From: Streptomyces flavofungini
Lineage (GTDB): Bacteria > Actinomycetota > Actinomycetes > Streptomycetales > Streptomycetaceae
NCBI RefSeq assembly: GCF_030388665.1
Contig: NZ_CP128846.1
Coordinates: forward strand, 248,001-312,000
Length of the DNA stretch: 64,000 nucleotides
Direction of reading: 5' to 3'
Part shown: positions 54,224-62,201 of the stretch, one piece after another
Numbering within the stretch: the first letter of the stretch is position 1
How the letters are laid out: the number at the start of each line of letters is the position of its first letter
The notes under the pieces: model-generated
What the model was told of the DNA's origin: nothing
Database searches by the model: none
Seen by the model: only the letters and a program-made list of their open reading frames with translations
Translations under genes and position numbers: made by a program

Positions 54224-54640
54224 ATGTTGCGCTCCCCAGGAGAGCAGCGGACGTACCGGGAGTGGAAGCGGGACGCGCCGACATCGGCGGCGCAGGCCCG
54301 TGAACTGGCGCGGGAGTTCATGACAGCTGTCGGCTGCCACGACGAGAGACACCGTGACGCCGTGCTCGTCGTGGTGTCGGAGCTGGTGACCAACGCCCTG
54401 CGGTACGCCCACGGGGTGACCGGCTTCCGCCTCAGTCGGCACGACCGGGGCCTCACCGTGTCGGTCCACGACGCCGGGACCCAGCCACCGCGGACCGTGC
54501 CACTGGACCCGGGCAGCCCCGGTGGCTTCGGCCTCCATCTGGTCCGCGGCCTCACCGAGGGCGGCGTGCGGGTGGAGTGGCGCCCCGGAGGCAAGAACGT
54601 CTGGGCGACGGTGCCGCAGCCGCGCGCCGAGAATCCGTGA
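54224..54640 (+). CDS. RsbW-like ATP-binding anti-sigma/regulatory protein
   Basis: Histidine-kinase-like ATPase (HATPase_c_2) of 138 residues, the type that binds sigma factors or anti-sigma antagonists in Streptomyces. ATP-site boxes: DAVLVVVSELVTNALRYAHG (N box), VSVHDAGTQPP (G1) and GGFGLHLVRGLTEGGVRV (G2). GGGAGG precedes the ATG. The last three codons and stop lie within the left arm of a 60-bp perfect hairpin. Confidence 0.88.
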   Translation: MLRSPGEQRTYREWKRDAPTSAAQARELAREFMTAVGCHDERHRDAVLVVVSELVTNALRYAHGVTGFRLSRHDRGLTVSVHDAGTQPPRTVPLDPGSPGGFGLHLVRGLTEGGVRVEWRPGGKNVWATVPQPRAENP

Positions 54641-54690
54641 CCTGCGGCGCCCCGCCCGGCCACGGGCGGGGCGCCGCAGGTCACGGATTC
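54631..54690. terminator. Perfect 28-bp-arm hairpin overlapping a stop codon
   Basis: 54631-54658 and 54663-54690 are exact reverse complements around a 4-nt loop (GCCA). The RsbW-like stop codon (54638-54640) lies inside the left arm. It is far longer than an ordinary terminator and ends 17 bp before the -35 of the ABC-F promoter, so it would isolate that gene from read-through. Confidence 0.85.
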
Positions 54691-54707
54691 TTCGGGTTCC
54701 GCAGGAC

Positions 54708-54737
54708 TTGAGGCGAGACGGTTCGTCTTGTTATGGT
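54708..54737 (+). promoter_or_regulatory. Promoter of the ABC-F leader/gene
   Basis: TTGAGG (54708-54713) and TATGGT (54732-54737) with an 18-bp spacer match vegetative -35/-10 elements. The -10 ends 6 nt before the ATG of the seven-codon ORF, so transcription probably starts at that ATG. Confidence 0.7.
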
Positions 54738-54743
54738 GGGGGC

Positions 54744-54767
54744 ATGGCTTTCCTCTTCTTCGTCTGA
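54744..54767 (+). CDS. Leaderless seven-residue leader peptide MAFLFFV
   Basis: ATG to TGA encodes MAFLFFV, 67 bp before the ABC-F start. Short hydrophobic leader peptides before ABC-F antibiotic-resistance genes are known to control them by ribosome-mediated attenuation: a drug-stalled ribosome changes the folding of the mRNA. Here the ORF begins at the expected transcription start. The intervening 67 nt contain CCCT and AGGG segments, the latter being the ribosome site, that can pair. Confidence 0.65.
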   Translation: MAFLFFV

Positions 54768-54834
54768 GTCCGGGCACGGCCCCTGCCGCCGTCTCTGCTG
54801 CCCGTGGACCCTTCGCACCCCCAGGGAAAGTCTC

Positions 54835-56496
54835 ATGCGCGACCGCGCTCATTCCACCCTGCCCACCGCCGTCCCCGCTGTGGCGCAGCTGTCCGTCAAG
54901 TCCGTCACCAAGTCGTACGGCACCCGGACCGTCCTCGACCAGGTCTCCTTCACCGTCCGGCCGGGCGAGAAGGCAGCCGTCATCGGGGAGAACGGCTCCG
55001 GCAAGTCCACGTTGCTGCGGCTGCTCGCCACGGCCGAGACGCCGGACGCCGGGGAGGTCACCGTCCGCTTTCCGGGCGGCACCGGCCACCTCGCCCAGAT
55101 CCTCGACCTCGACGCGGACCGCACCGTGCAGGACGCCGTCGACCTGGCCCTGGCCGACCTGCGCGCCATGGAGCGCGGGCTCCGCGCCGCGGAGGAGTCC
55201 CTCGCCGACGCCTCCGAGGAGGAACTCGCCGCGTACGGCGAGCTGTTGATCGCCTACGAGGAACGCGGCGGATACGAGGCGGACGCCCGCGTGGACGCCG
55301 CCATGCACGGGCTCGGCCTCGCCCGGGTCACCAGGGAGCGCCTGCTCGGCTCCCTGTCCGGCGGCGAGCAGTCGCGCCTCGCGCTCGCCTGTGTCCTGGC
55401 CGCCGCCCCCGAACTGCTGCTCCTGGACGAACCGACCAACCACCTCGACGCGGCGGCCGTGCGCTGGCTCGAGGAGCACCTGCGCGCCCACCGCGGCACC
55501 GTCGTCGCGGTCACCCACGACCGCGGCTTCCTGGAGCGCATCGCCACCACGATCCTGGAGGTCGACCGGGACGAGTGCACCGTGCGCCGGTACGGCGACG
55601 GCTGGGCCGGCTACCGCGCCGCGAAGGCGGCTGCCCGGCGCGGAGCGGAGCAGCGGTACGCGGACTGGGTGGAGGAGGTCGCCCGCACGGAGGAGTTGCT
55701 GGAGGCCGCGGGCAGGCGGCTGGCCACCACCGGTCGCGACCCGAAGCAGGGCTTCGGCAAGCACCGCCGCTCCAGCGAGGCGAAGCTCGCCGGTCAGGTG
55801 CGCTCGGCGCGGGAGCGCCTTCAGTGGCTGCGGCGCAACCCGGTGGCGGAGCCGCCGGTACCGCTCAGGTTCACGACGGCGCTGCCCTCGGCGGTCGGCG
55901 GCCGCGGCGGCCCGGTCGGGGGCGCGCTCGCCGAGCTCGACGACGTACGGGTCGGGGACCGGCTGCACCTGGAGGGGCTCCTGGCCATCGAGCCCAGCGG
56001 GCGCCTGCTCGTCACGGGCGAGAACGGAGCGGGCAAGACGACGCTGCTCCGGGTCCTCGCGGGCGACCTGCGGCCGGACGCGGGCACGGCCCGCCGCCCC
56101 GCCAGGACCGGCTACCTCCCCCAGGAGCTGCCCGCGCACGCCACCCGGCTGACGCTGCTCGCCGCATTCGCCACCGGGCGGCCAGGGCTGCCGGACGAGC
56201 ACGCCGAACAGCTCCTGTCCCTGGGCCTGTTCCGGGAACAGGACCTGCACGTCCCCGTCGCCGCACTGTCCGTGGGGCAGCGACGGCGGCTGCAGCTCGC
56301 GACCCTGGTGACCCGGCCCACGGACCTCCTCGTCCTCGACGAGCCGACCAACCACATCGCACTGGACCTGGTCGAGGACCTCCTGACGGCGCTCGCGGCG
56401 TACCCGGGAGCGGTGGTCGCGGTCTCGCACGATCGCGACTTCCGTACGCGCTTCGAAGGCGAGCGGCTGGAATTGCACGCGGGCCGCCGGCGCTGA
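54835..56496 (+). CDS. ABC-F family ribosome-protection ATPase (antibiotic-resistance type)
   Basis: A 553-residue cytoplasmic protein with two ABC domains and no membrane segments. Domain 1: Walker A IGENGSGKST (about 50-59), LSGGEQSRLALA, LLLLDEPTNHLD. An interdomain linker (about 260-345) has the helical RDPKQGFGKHRRSSEAKLAG segment that reaches the ribosomal peptidyl-transferase region. Domain 2: VTGENGAGKTTLLR, LSVGQRRRLQLA (GG of the signature is VG), LLVLDEPTNHIA. ABC-F proteins of this shape displace ribosome-targeting drugs such as macrolides, lincosamides or pleuromutilins; the drug is unknown. Preceded by the leader peptide and its own promoter. Confidence 0.92.
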   Translation: MRDRAHSTLPTAVPAVAQLSVKSVTKSYGTRTVLDQVSFTVRPGEKAAVIGENGSGKSTLLRLLATAETPDAGEVTVRFPGGTGHLAQILDLDADRTVQDAVDLALADLRAMERGLRAAEESLADASEEELAAYGELLIAYEERGGYEADARVDAAMHGLGLARVTRERLLGSLSGGEQSRLALACVLAAAPELLLLDEPTNHLDAAAVRWLEEHLRAHRGTVVAVTHDRGFLERIATTILEVDRDECTVRRYGDGWAGYRAAKAAARRGAEQRYADWVEEVARTEELLEAAGRRLATTGRDPKQGFGKHRRSSEAKLAGQVRSARERLQWLRRNPVAEPPVPLRFTTALPSAVGGRGGPVGGALAELDDVRVGDRLHLEGLLAIEPSGRLLVTGENGAGKTTLLRVLAGDLRPDAGTARRPARTGYLPQELPAHATRLTLLAAFATGRPGLPDEHAEQLLSLGLFREQDLHVPVAALSVGQRRRLQLATLVTRPTDLLVLDEPTNHIALDLVEDLLTALAAYPGAVVAVSHDRDFRTRFEGERLELHAGRRR

Positions 56497-56540
56497 CCCG
56501 CTCCGCTCCGGCCCGCCCTGAACGACCTGTCATCCATCAC

Positions 56541-56660
56541 GCCACTCAGCCACCCAGCCACTCAGCCACCCAGCCACCCAGCCACCCAGCCACCCAGCCA
56601 CCCAGCCACCCAGCCACCCAGCCACCCAGCCACCCAGCCACCCAGCCACCCAGCCACCCA
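56541..56660. repeat. Tandem 8-bp repeat, 15 copies
   Basis: GCCACCCA (first and third copies GCCACTCA) repeated head to tail over 120 bp. The period is not a multiple of three. It lies between the ABC-F stop and a truncated phosphotransferase remnant. It is a simple-sequence tract prone to copy-number change. Confidence 0.9.
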
Positions 56661-56717
56661 CATGCCTGAAGCCTCGCGAACCACCCAAACCACTCAAGCC
56701 GCTGAAACGAGGGGCCC

Positions 56718-57003
56718 ATGACCGCCTTCCTCACCCCACAGCGGCGCGACGACCCCACCTCCGCCGCCGTCGACGCGGCCGTCGCGGCCGGGCGAGAGCT
56801 CGGCCTGAGCGTCACCGGACCGACGGTGCCCCACGACGTCGTCTCGGTCGTCGTCCACCTGGCCCCCTCGCCGGTCGTGGCCGATCCCCACCGTCCTGCC
56901 CCGCCCGGACGACCTGGCCGCCCTCGCGCGTCGCCAGCAGGACGAGCTGGACGTCACGCGGTGGCTGGCGGACGACGCCCCTCGCCGCCGCCATGAGCGG
57001 CTG
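56718..57003 (+). pseudogene. Truncated phosphotransferase (aminoglycoside-type) remnant
   Basis: The ATG frame has a coherent start (MTAFLTPQRRDDPTSAAVDA, then VSVVVHLAPSPVVAD) and then turns into Pro/Arg-rich nonsense. Another frame picks up IPTVLPRPDDLAALARRQQD and ELDVTRWLADDA. This is the N-terminal pattern of phosphotransferase-like proteins, but the kinase core is absent. The frame breaks near 56880 and the coding signal ends by 57003, so only a remnant is left. Confidence 0.6.
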
Positions 57004-57215
57004 AGGGCCGGCGCGCCACGGGCCAGTCGTACCTCTGCCCCCGCGGTCGGACGCGGGGGCAGTGGTAGGGAGCTCACCTCCGAACTCTCCCGGGAGCAGC
57101 CCGGGCGGTGGTCTCGCCACGGGGCGGGTTTCCCGGATGGGCCGGATCTATCCTGTTCGGTCGCGCTGTTGATCGATTGGGGCACGCCGTCCGGGCGCCA
57201 GGGGTGCTCGCCGGG

Positions 57216-58106
57216 TCAGACGCCGGCCGGGACCAGGCCCGTGCGCAGGCGGCTGAGGATGCTCTTGAGGAGACGGGAGACCTGCATCTGGGAGACGCCG
57301 AGGCGGTCGCCGATCTCGCCCTGGGTCAGTTCCTCCACGAAGCGCATATGGATGATCTCCCGGTCGCGGTCGGAGAGTTCATCGATGAGGGGGGCCAGGC
57401 TGTTGAAGTCCTCGACGAGCTCGTACGCGGCGTCCTCCTCGCCGATGAAGTCGGCGAGGGCCGCCTCGCCCTCGTCGTTGCCGCCGCCCATGAGCAGCGC
57501 GGCGTTCAGGGACGTGGAGGTGTAGCCGTTGGAGGCCTTGCGGGCCTCGACGACCTCTTCCTCGGACAGGGACATCAGCTCGGCCAGCTCGGCGGTGGTC
57601 GGGTCCCGGTCGAGGCGGGTCGCCAGCTCCTCGGTGGCCTTGACCAGTTCGATGCGGGCTTCCTGGAGTCGGCGCGGCACGTGCACGGCCCAGCTGGTGT
57701 CGCGGAAGAAGCGCTTTATCTCGCCGACGATGTAGGGGACGGCGAAGGTGGCGAACTCCACCTCGCGCGACAGGTCGAACCGGTCGATGGCCTTGATCAG
57801 GCCGATCGTGCCGACCTGGACGATGTCCTCCATGTCGTCGCCACGGCCCCGGTAGCGCGAGGCGGCGTAGCGCACGAGCGAGAGGTTCATCTCGATCAGG
57901 GTGTTGCGCACGTACTGGTAGTCGTGCGTGCCCTCTTCGAGAACGGCGAGGCGGTCGAAGAACTGCCGGGACAGCACGCGTGCGTTGTGCGGCTCCACGG
58001 CCGACGGCGCTTCGATCAGCGGCAGTTCTTGCTCCGCGCAGGCCTCGGCCCGCGCCGAACGGATCCCGGACACTGTCGGCCTGCGTACACCCATCGCGGC
58101 AGCCAC
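57216..58106 (-). CDS. Stress-type sigma factor (SigB/SigF/SigG class)
   Basis: Group 3 sigma factor with regions 2-4, 296 residues. Region 2: LIEMNLSLVRYAASRYRGRG, DIVQVGTIGLIKAIDRFDLS, REVEFATFAVPYIVGEIKRF, FRDTSWAVHVPRRLQE. Region 3 with RLDRDPTTAELAELM. Region 4: LSDRDREIIHMRFVEELTQG, GEIGDRLGVSQMQVSRLLKS. The GTG at 58106 is chosen because GAGAAGGG lies 8 nt upstream; the ATGs at 58094 and 58142 are alternatives. It lies near the RsbW-like, STAS and PP2C genes, which suggests it is the sigma factor they control. Confidence 0.9.
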   Translation of the reverse strand: MAAAMGVRRPTVSGIRSARAEACAEQELPLIEAPSAVEPHNARVLSRQFFDRLAVLEEGTHDYQYVRNTLIEMNLSLVRYAASRYRGRGDDMEDIVQVGTIGLIKAIDRFDLSREVEFATFAVPYIVGEIKRFFRDTSWAVHVPRRLQEARIELVKATEELATRLDRDPTTAELAELMSLSEEEVVEARKASNGYTSTSLNAALLMGGGNDEGEAALADFIGEEDAAYELVEDFNSLAPLIDELSDRDREIIHMRFVEELTQGEIGDRLGVSQMQVSRLLKSILSRLRTGLVPAGV

Positions 58107-58227
58107 ACGATCCACCCTTCTCTCGACGGCACCCCGTGTCATGATCCGGGGACTCAAGACGCGTCTGCCCCTCGCTCGCGTTCCCACACCTGACGATCCG
58201 GACTTGACTCGCGTGTCCACCTGTGAG

Positions 58228-59358
58228 TTACGTCCCGATGCGGCCTACGGCGCGGACCAGACAGGCGAGTTCGAGGTGGAACACGTCGAAGTGCGCGCCC
58301 TGCGGCGGCTCTCCGGCGCGGACGACGGCCGAGACGTCGACGCTGACGTAACCCGAGGTCGGCAGCGCGTCCTCGGTGAGCGCGTCAGTGAGCGCGTCAG
58401 TGAGCGCGTCGGTGAGAGCGAGGGTGGGGCAGCCGTCGACGCCCTGCACCCCGTCGTAGCCGAGCGCGCCCCACAGCCGGTCGGCCCCCACCAGGGAGGG
58501 CGACTCGCCGATCATGCGGGAGGCCAGCGGGAAGAGCAGGCTCAGCTCCAAGTCGTGGTGGAAGTACGCGCACACCACCGGCCCGGCGACACTGAGTGCC
58601 ACCCCGGCGAGCGCGCCTCCGCCACGCGTCTGCTGCGGCAGGCGGGCGGCGAAGTCGGCGGGGCGCGGTCCTGCCGTCTCTGCCTCCGTGATCGTCCCGG
58701 ACTTCGACATCGTGGGGGGCTCGGGTGCCACGCCCCGGCTGCTGGATCCGCTCGGGACGCTGTTCGGCGGGCTCGGCCTCCTCATTGGCCTGCTCCAAGG
58801 CGCGGGAGAAGCCTTCGCAGACGCGCTCGGCGCTGTCGAACAGCATCGCCGGTCGGACTGGGGCAGGAGTTCGGCGCCCATACCGGTGGCGTAGGCGGCG
58901 ACGGGGGCGTCCAGGGGCTCCTCGACGAGGCGCCGCGACAGCACGCCCACGTCGTCGACGGCGCCGAAGTGGCGCGGCCTTTCGTCCATGAGGGAGCGCA
59001 AGCGCGCGATGACGCGGTCCTGCCCGGGGAACACGCGGCACAGCGCGGACTCGTTCGCGTCGGTCGACCGCGGCTTAGGACCGAACCGCATGCCGGGCCG
59101 GTGCACGCTCACGAACCCCGTGCCGTCGTCCGCGGCCCCTTCGGTGAGCAGGGCGCGGAAGCGGGCGTCGACGTCGGCGGTCGTTCCGGCGTCGTTGTGC
59201 GCGGCGTGCGCGAGGAGCACCAGGTCGCGGACGCCTGCCCCGCGTGCGGCGTCCGCGATCCGGGCGCACTGGTCGCCGTCCGCCTCGCCGCCGTCCGCGT
59301 CGAACTGAAGGGCCCAGTAGGGCCGGGTGCTTGCCCGGTCGTGCTCGGTACCGCTCAC
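58228..59358 (-). CDS. Alpha/beta-hydrolase-like protein with a frame-disturbed middle
   Basis: GTG start (GGGGGGACGC upstream), 376 codons. The N-terminus YWALQFDADGG and DLVLLAHAAHNDAG resemble serine-peptidase/alpha-beta-hydrolase openings, but the usual HGW segment is altered. Around 58700-58870 the open frame is Ser/Pro-rich (ASPAPWSRPMRRPSPPNSVP), while the next frame is the more coding-like (MLFDSAERVCEGFSRALEQA, NEEAEPAEQRPERI) with better third-position bias. The C-terminus (VVCAYFHHDLELSLLFPLAS) is coherent again. Two compensating frameshifts probably swapped about 50 residues. A 12-bp repeat gives LTDALTDALTDALT. Activity doubtful. Confidence 0.6.
   Translation of the reverse strand: MSGTEHDRASTRPYWALQFDADGGEADGDQCARIADAARGAGVRDLVLLAHAAHNDAGTTADVDARFRALLTEGAADDGTGFVSVHRPGMRFGPKPRSTDANESALCRVFPGQDRVIARLRSLMDERPRHFGAVDDVGVLSRRLVEEPLDAPVAAYATGMGAELLPQSDRRCCSTAPSASAKASPAPWSRPMRRPSPPNSVPSGSSSRGVAPEPPTMSKSGTITEAETAGPRPADFAARLPQQTRGGGALAGVALSVAGPVVCAYFHHDLELSLLFPLASRMIGESPSLVGADRLWGALGYDGVQGVDGCPTLALTDALTDALTDALTEDALPTSGYVSVDVSAVVRAGEPPQGAHFDVFHLELACLVRAVGRIGT
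58376..58420. repeat. 12-bp tandem repeat inside the hydrolase-like gene
   Basis: GAGCGCGTCAGT occurs three times with a fourth diverged copy (GGTGAGAGCGAG). In the minus frame it encodes repeated TDAL, keeping the reading frame. Confidence 0.75.
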
Positions 59359-59523
59359 GCGTCCCCCCGAGCCGGTGGTGGTCTCCGTCGAGCCCGTCGA
59401 GCCGGTGGCGGATACCGTGCCCGCAGCCTGCTCACTCGGGGGGCGCGGTGGCCAGGGGCATGGGCCGGTGCGGTGGCACCCGACAGCGGCTTCTGGGCCC
59501 CCGGGTGCCCCATCCCGTCGTCG

Positions 59524-60717
59524 TCACTCCCCCGCCCCGTCCGGAGAGGTCCGCACCGCCTCGTGCGCCTCGCGGAGCATCGCGGCGGCGCGCGGGAAGT
59601 CGCGGGCCTCGGTGCGCAGGACGTCCAGCGCGTGCAGCAGCGACTCCACCGGTACGTGGCGTGCGGCGAGGACGGCGGCGGTCCAGCGCCCGAAGGAGGC
59701 GAACAGGTCGGGGTCGTCGACGTACAGGGCGGCGGCGAGGAACGCGACGATCTGGGCGACGTCGTCGGCGGTGTGCTGGTACTGGGCTTCGGTGTAGTCA
59801 CGGAGGGCGGGGAAGCGGGCGCGGAGGCCGTGGAGGGTCGCGCGCACGAGTTGGGGCGCCGAGCGCCTGATCAGCGTGTACTCCTGGTCGAGGAGGTGCT
59901 TCAGCGGTTCGTCGGCGAACGGGGTGCCGGTCGGGCGTCGCAGTGACGTCTCGGAGAGCCGCGCGGCGGCGGTGCGGGCGTCCCCCGCCCAGAGGTCGGC
60001 GCCGAGCAGTTCGGCGTGGCGGCCGCCGGGCCCGAAGGCGGCACCACCGGCGAGGACGGGCACACCGGCGGCCCGGCAGGCGGATATCGCCGCGTGGGCG
60101 GTGGGCAGCCGGGTCGCGAGGGAGCCGGACAGGGCCACCGCGTCGGCTCGGGTGTGGTGCAGATGGGCGATCAAGTGCGCGGTGGGGACCTGAGCGCCCA
60201 GGAAGTCGACGCGCCAACCGCGCAGGGTGAGGACCTCGGCGAGCAGCCGGGCGGGCAGGGCGTGCCACTCGCCGTCCACGCAGGCGACGGTGATGCGGGC
60301 TCGCGCGGGTGGGCCGGACGGTGCTCGGGGGCCGGGTGGGGAGTTGCCCGGGGGCTCGCCGCGCCGATGGGTGCCGGGAGGTCCGCCACGCCGGTGAGCG
60401 GCCGGGGTCACGTCGTGCCGGTACGGGGCGGGAGGCTCGCCGGGCGCTCGCGAAAGTGCCGCGATGACGCGTTCGTTGATGGCGGTGGCGGCGTGTTCCT
60501 GGGCGACGGTCAGGTGGTTGACGGCCCATTCCTCACCGACGCGCCGCTGTACGGCGCCGATCACGTCCAGGAGGACGCATTCGGCGTCGAGGCCGTCCTG
60601 GAGCGCGGCGTGGGCGGTGTCGGCGGCGGAGGACTCGTCGCCGGCCAGGACCGCGTGCCACAGGGCGGCGGCCCAGGGGGCGACTCGCTCTTCGGGGGTG
60701 GTGACCGTGGGTGTCAT
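59524..60717 (-). CDS. Cobalamin (B12)-binding regulatory protein
   Basis: A 397-residue protein. The N-terminal four-helix B12 cap region is ERVAPWAAALWHAVLAGDES to HLTVAQEHAATAINERVIA (about 10-85). A Pro/Arg/Gly-rich linker follows, then a Rossmann cobalamin-binding domain with ITVACVDGEWHALPARLLAE (the His is the lower-axial-ligand candidate), TLRGWRVDFLGAQVP and DAVALSGSLATRLPTAHAAI. A helical C-terminus of about 150 residues (DYTEAQYQHTADDVAQIVAF) completes it. There is no MerR-type helix-turn-helix, unlike CarH. GGAGG precedes the ATG by 5 nt. It lies next to the RsbW-like gene, so it may feed light or cobalamin status into the sigma network. Confidence 0.85.
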   Translation of the reverse strand: MTPTVTTPEERVAPWAAALWHAVLAGDESSAADTAHAALQDGLDAECVLLDVIGAVQRRVGEEWAVNHLTVAQEHAATAINERVIAALSRAPGEPPAPYRHDVTPAAHRRGGPPGTHRRGEPPGNSPPGPRAPSGPPARARITVACVDGEWHALPARLLAEVLTLRGWRVDFLGAQVPTAHLIAHLHHTRADAVALSGSLATRLPTAHAAISACRAAGVPVLAGGAAFGPGGRHAELLGADLWAGDARTAAARLSETSLRRPTGTPFADEPLKHLLDQEYTLIRRSAPQLVRATLHGLRARFPALRDYTEAQYQHTADDVAQIVAFLAAALYVDDPDLFASFGRWTAAVLAARHVPVESLLHALDVLRTEARDFPRAAAMLREAHEAVRTSPDGAGE

Positions 60718-60782
60718 GGGGGACCTCCAGCGGGGGGGGGTGGCTGTCCACCGGGCCGTGTCGGGGCCGGCGGGGGGGCGCG

Positions 60783-61274
60783 TCAGCCGCGCGGCGCCTT
60801 CCAGGTGACGCGGACGGTCTTCCCGCCGGAGTACGCGTACACGTCGAGCGTGGTCGTCAGCATGGCGACGAGCAGCATGCCCATGCCTCCGGTGCCGTCG
60901 CGGGTGTCGGGCAGGCGCGGCACGGGCAGCTGTTCGCTGGCGTCGTCGATGTCTGCGATCAGGCCGTCGCGGTGCCCGTGCAGCCGCAGCCGCCACCAAC
61001 CCGTGGCGTGCCTGAAGGAGTTGGTGCACAGCTCCGACACGACGAGCGCCACGTCGGCGGCGTCGACGGCGGGGCAGCGTACGGCGGCATAGGCGCGGGC
61101 GGCCCGGCGGGCGGCGCCGATGCCGCAGCCATCGGCGTCGACCGTGAGCAGTGCGGGGCCGTCTCCGGCCGTGGGGCGCCACGCCCCCTGAAGCGTCGTC
61201 CGGTCGCACAGCGGGCACGACGCCATGACGGCGCGGGCCGCCTCCCGCGCGGTCACGTCCGAGGAGTGCGTCAT
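60783..61274 (-). CDS. RsbW-like ATP-binding protein
   Basis: HATPase_c_2 protein of 163 residues. Boxes: DVALVVSELCTNSFRHATGW (N box), LIADIDDASEQLPVP (G1) and GTGGMGMLLVAMLTTTLDVY (G2). The N-terminus has a Cys-x2-Cys (MASCPLCDRT). The ATG at 61274 overlaps the stop of the STAS gene (ATGA), so the anti-sigma factor and its antagonist are translated together. Confidence 0.88.
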   Translation of the reverse strand: MTHSSDVTAREAARAVMASCPLCDRTTLQGAWRPTAGDGPALLTVDADGCGIGAARRAARAYAAVRCPAVDAADVALVVSELCTNSFRHATGWWRLRLHGHRDGLIADIDDASEQLPVPRLPDTRDGTGGMGMLLVAMLTTTLDVYAYSGGKTVRVTWKAPRG

Positions 61275-61621
61275 GGCGCGCACGCCTCCTCCAGCGAGTC
61301 GCACACGTGGAAGTACCCGAGCGTGCCCGTCACCCGCATCAGTTCGCGCAGTTGCGCGGGCATCGGTCCGAGGATCCGCAGATCGCGTCTGCGGTGCGCG
61401 CGGATCAGGACGTTCAGGAGCGTGGAGTCCGCGAACTCGAGCCGGGTCAGGTCGAGCACCAGACGGAGCGTCAAGGGCGTTGCCTCCAAGGCGAGTTCGA
61501 TGTCCGGCTCGTACTCGACATCCATTTCACCGATCACCGCGACCACCCGTGCACCATGTCCCTTGGCAGCGTGAACCTCGACCGAGCACTGGGCCGCCGT
61601 ATCATCATGCGTCCACTGCAT
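61271..61621 (-). CDS. STAS-domain anti-anti-sigma factor (RsbV-like)
   Basis: Partner-switch protein of 116 residues. The core is RVVAVIGEMDVEYEPDIELA and LVLDLTRLEFADSTLLNVLI, which holds the phosphorylatable Ser (ADS). When unphosphorylated it would sequester the RsbW-like protein encoded immediately downstream (stop/start overlap). The start ATG 61621 is in-frame before the domain; no strong ribosome site is visible and an upstream TTG/ATG is possible. Confidence 0.87.
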   Translation of the reverse strand: MQWTHDDTAAQCSVEVHAAKGHGARVVAVIGEMDVEYEPDIELALEATPLTLRLVLDLTRLEFADSTLLNVLIRAHRRRDLRILGPMPAQLRELMRVTGTLGYFHVCDSLEEACAP

Positions 61622-61733
61622 GCCGACAGTGTCGACCCACCGGACGTGGTCCCACCGACCCAAACCCCCATGGGGGATCCGTCGAATTCATGTCCAGCGG
61701 TAGGCCCTCTTCCGCTTCGCACGCCGCAACGTT

Positions 61734-61949
61734 TCAGCACGTCGGAGGGCGGCTCCATGGCGTCACCACGGCCCGTCGGGCACGAGAATCCGCCGCGCAC
61801 GCCGCCATCGTCGCCGCGCGCCGCATCAGGTGCACGGGCCAGGGCTCGGGCCGGCCGGGGAGCGCCATCGCGGCGACGCCCGCGGCGGCGACGAGCGCGC
61901 CGATGCCGCAGAGCGCGGGGACACCGAAACCGGCCGGCACGGGTGTCAC
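61734..61949 (-). pseudogene. Possible fragment of a membrane transporter C-terminus
   Basis: A short minus frame encodes one hydrophobic helix FGVPALCGIGALVAAAGVAA followed by MALPGRPEPWPVHLMRRA, like the last helix and tail of an MFS protein. There is no start with a ribosome site and no N-terminal domain, and the tail reads on into unrelated sequence. It may be a remnant or chance. Confidence 0.3.
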
Positions 61950-61959
61950 CTTCTCCCTT

Positions 61960-62062
61960 CAGTCCTCGATGCGGAGGGCTGCCGCTTCCCCTCAGCCTTC
62001 GGAACGGAGGGAGGGTCGCCGCTTCCCGCCAGCCTTCGGTACGGAGGGCTGCCGCTTCCCGG
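61960..62062. repeat. Imperfect tandem repeat, three copies of 33-37 bp
   Basis: Copies start at 61960, 61993 and 62030, each of the form CAGCCTTCGGTACGGAGGGC then TGCCGCTTCCC, with small differences and a 4-bp insertion in the second. They lie in the 580-bp gap between the STAS gene and the PP2C phosphatase. The rest of that gap holds only the doubtful transporter fragment. Confidence 0.7.
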
Positions 62063-62201
62063 TCCGGCCTGGGCAGCGAACGAATCGGGACGGCGATCGG
62101 CATAGCCCACCCCACCAGGCCCGCGTCCACCAGGCCGTGACGGAAGCCACTCCTCCTGTCACAGCGGCGCCACAGGGCACACGGGCTCAGGGGTTCGGCC
62201 G

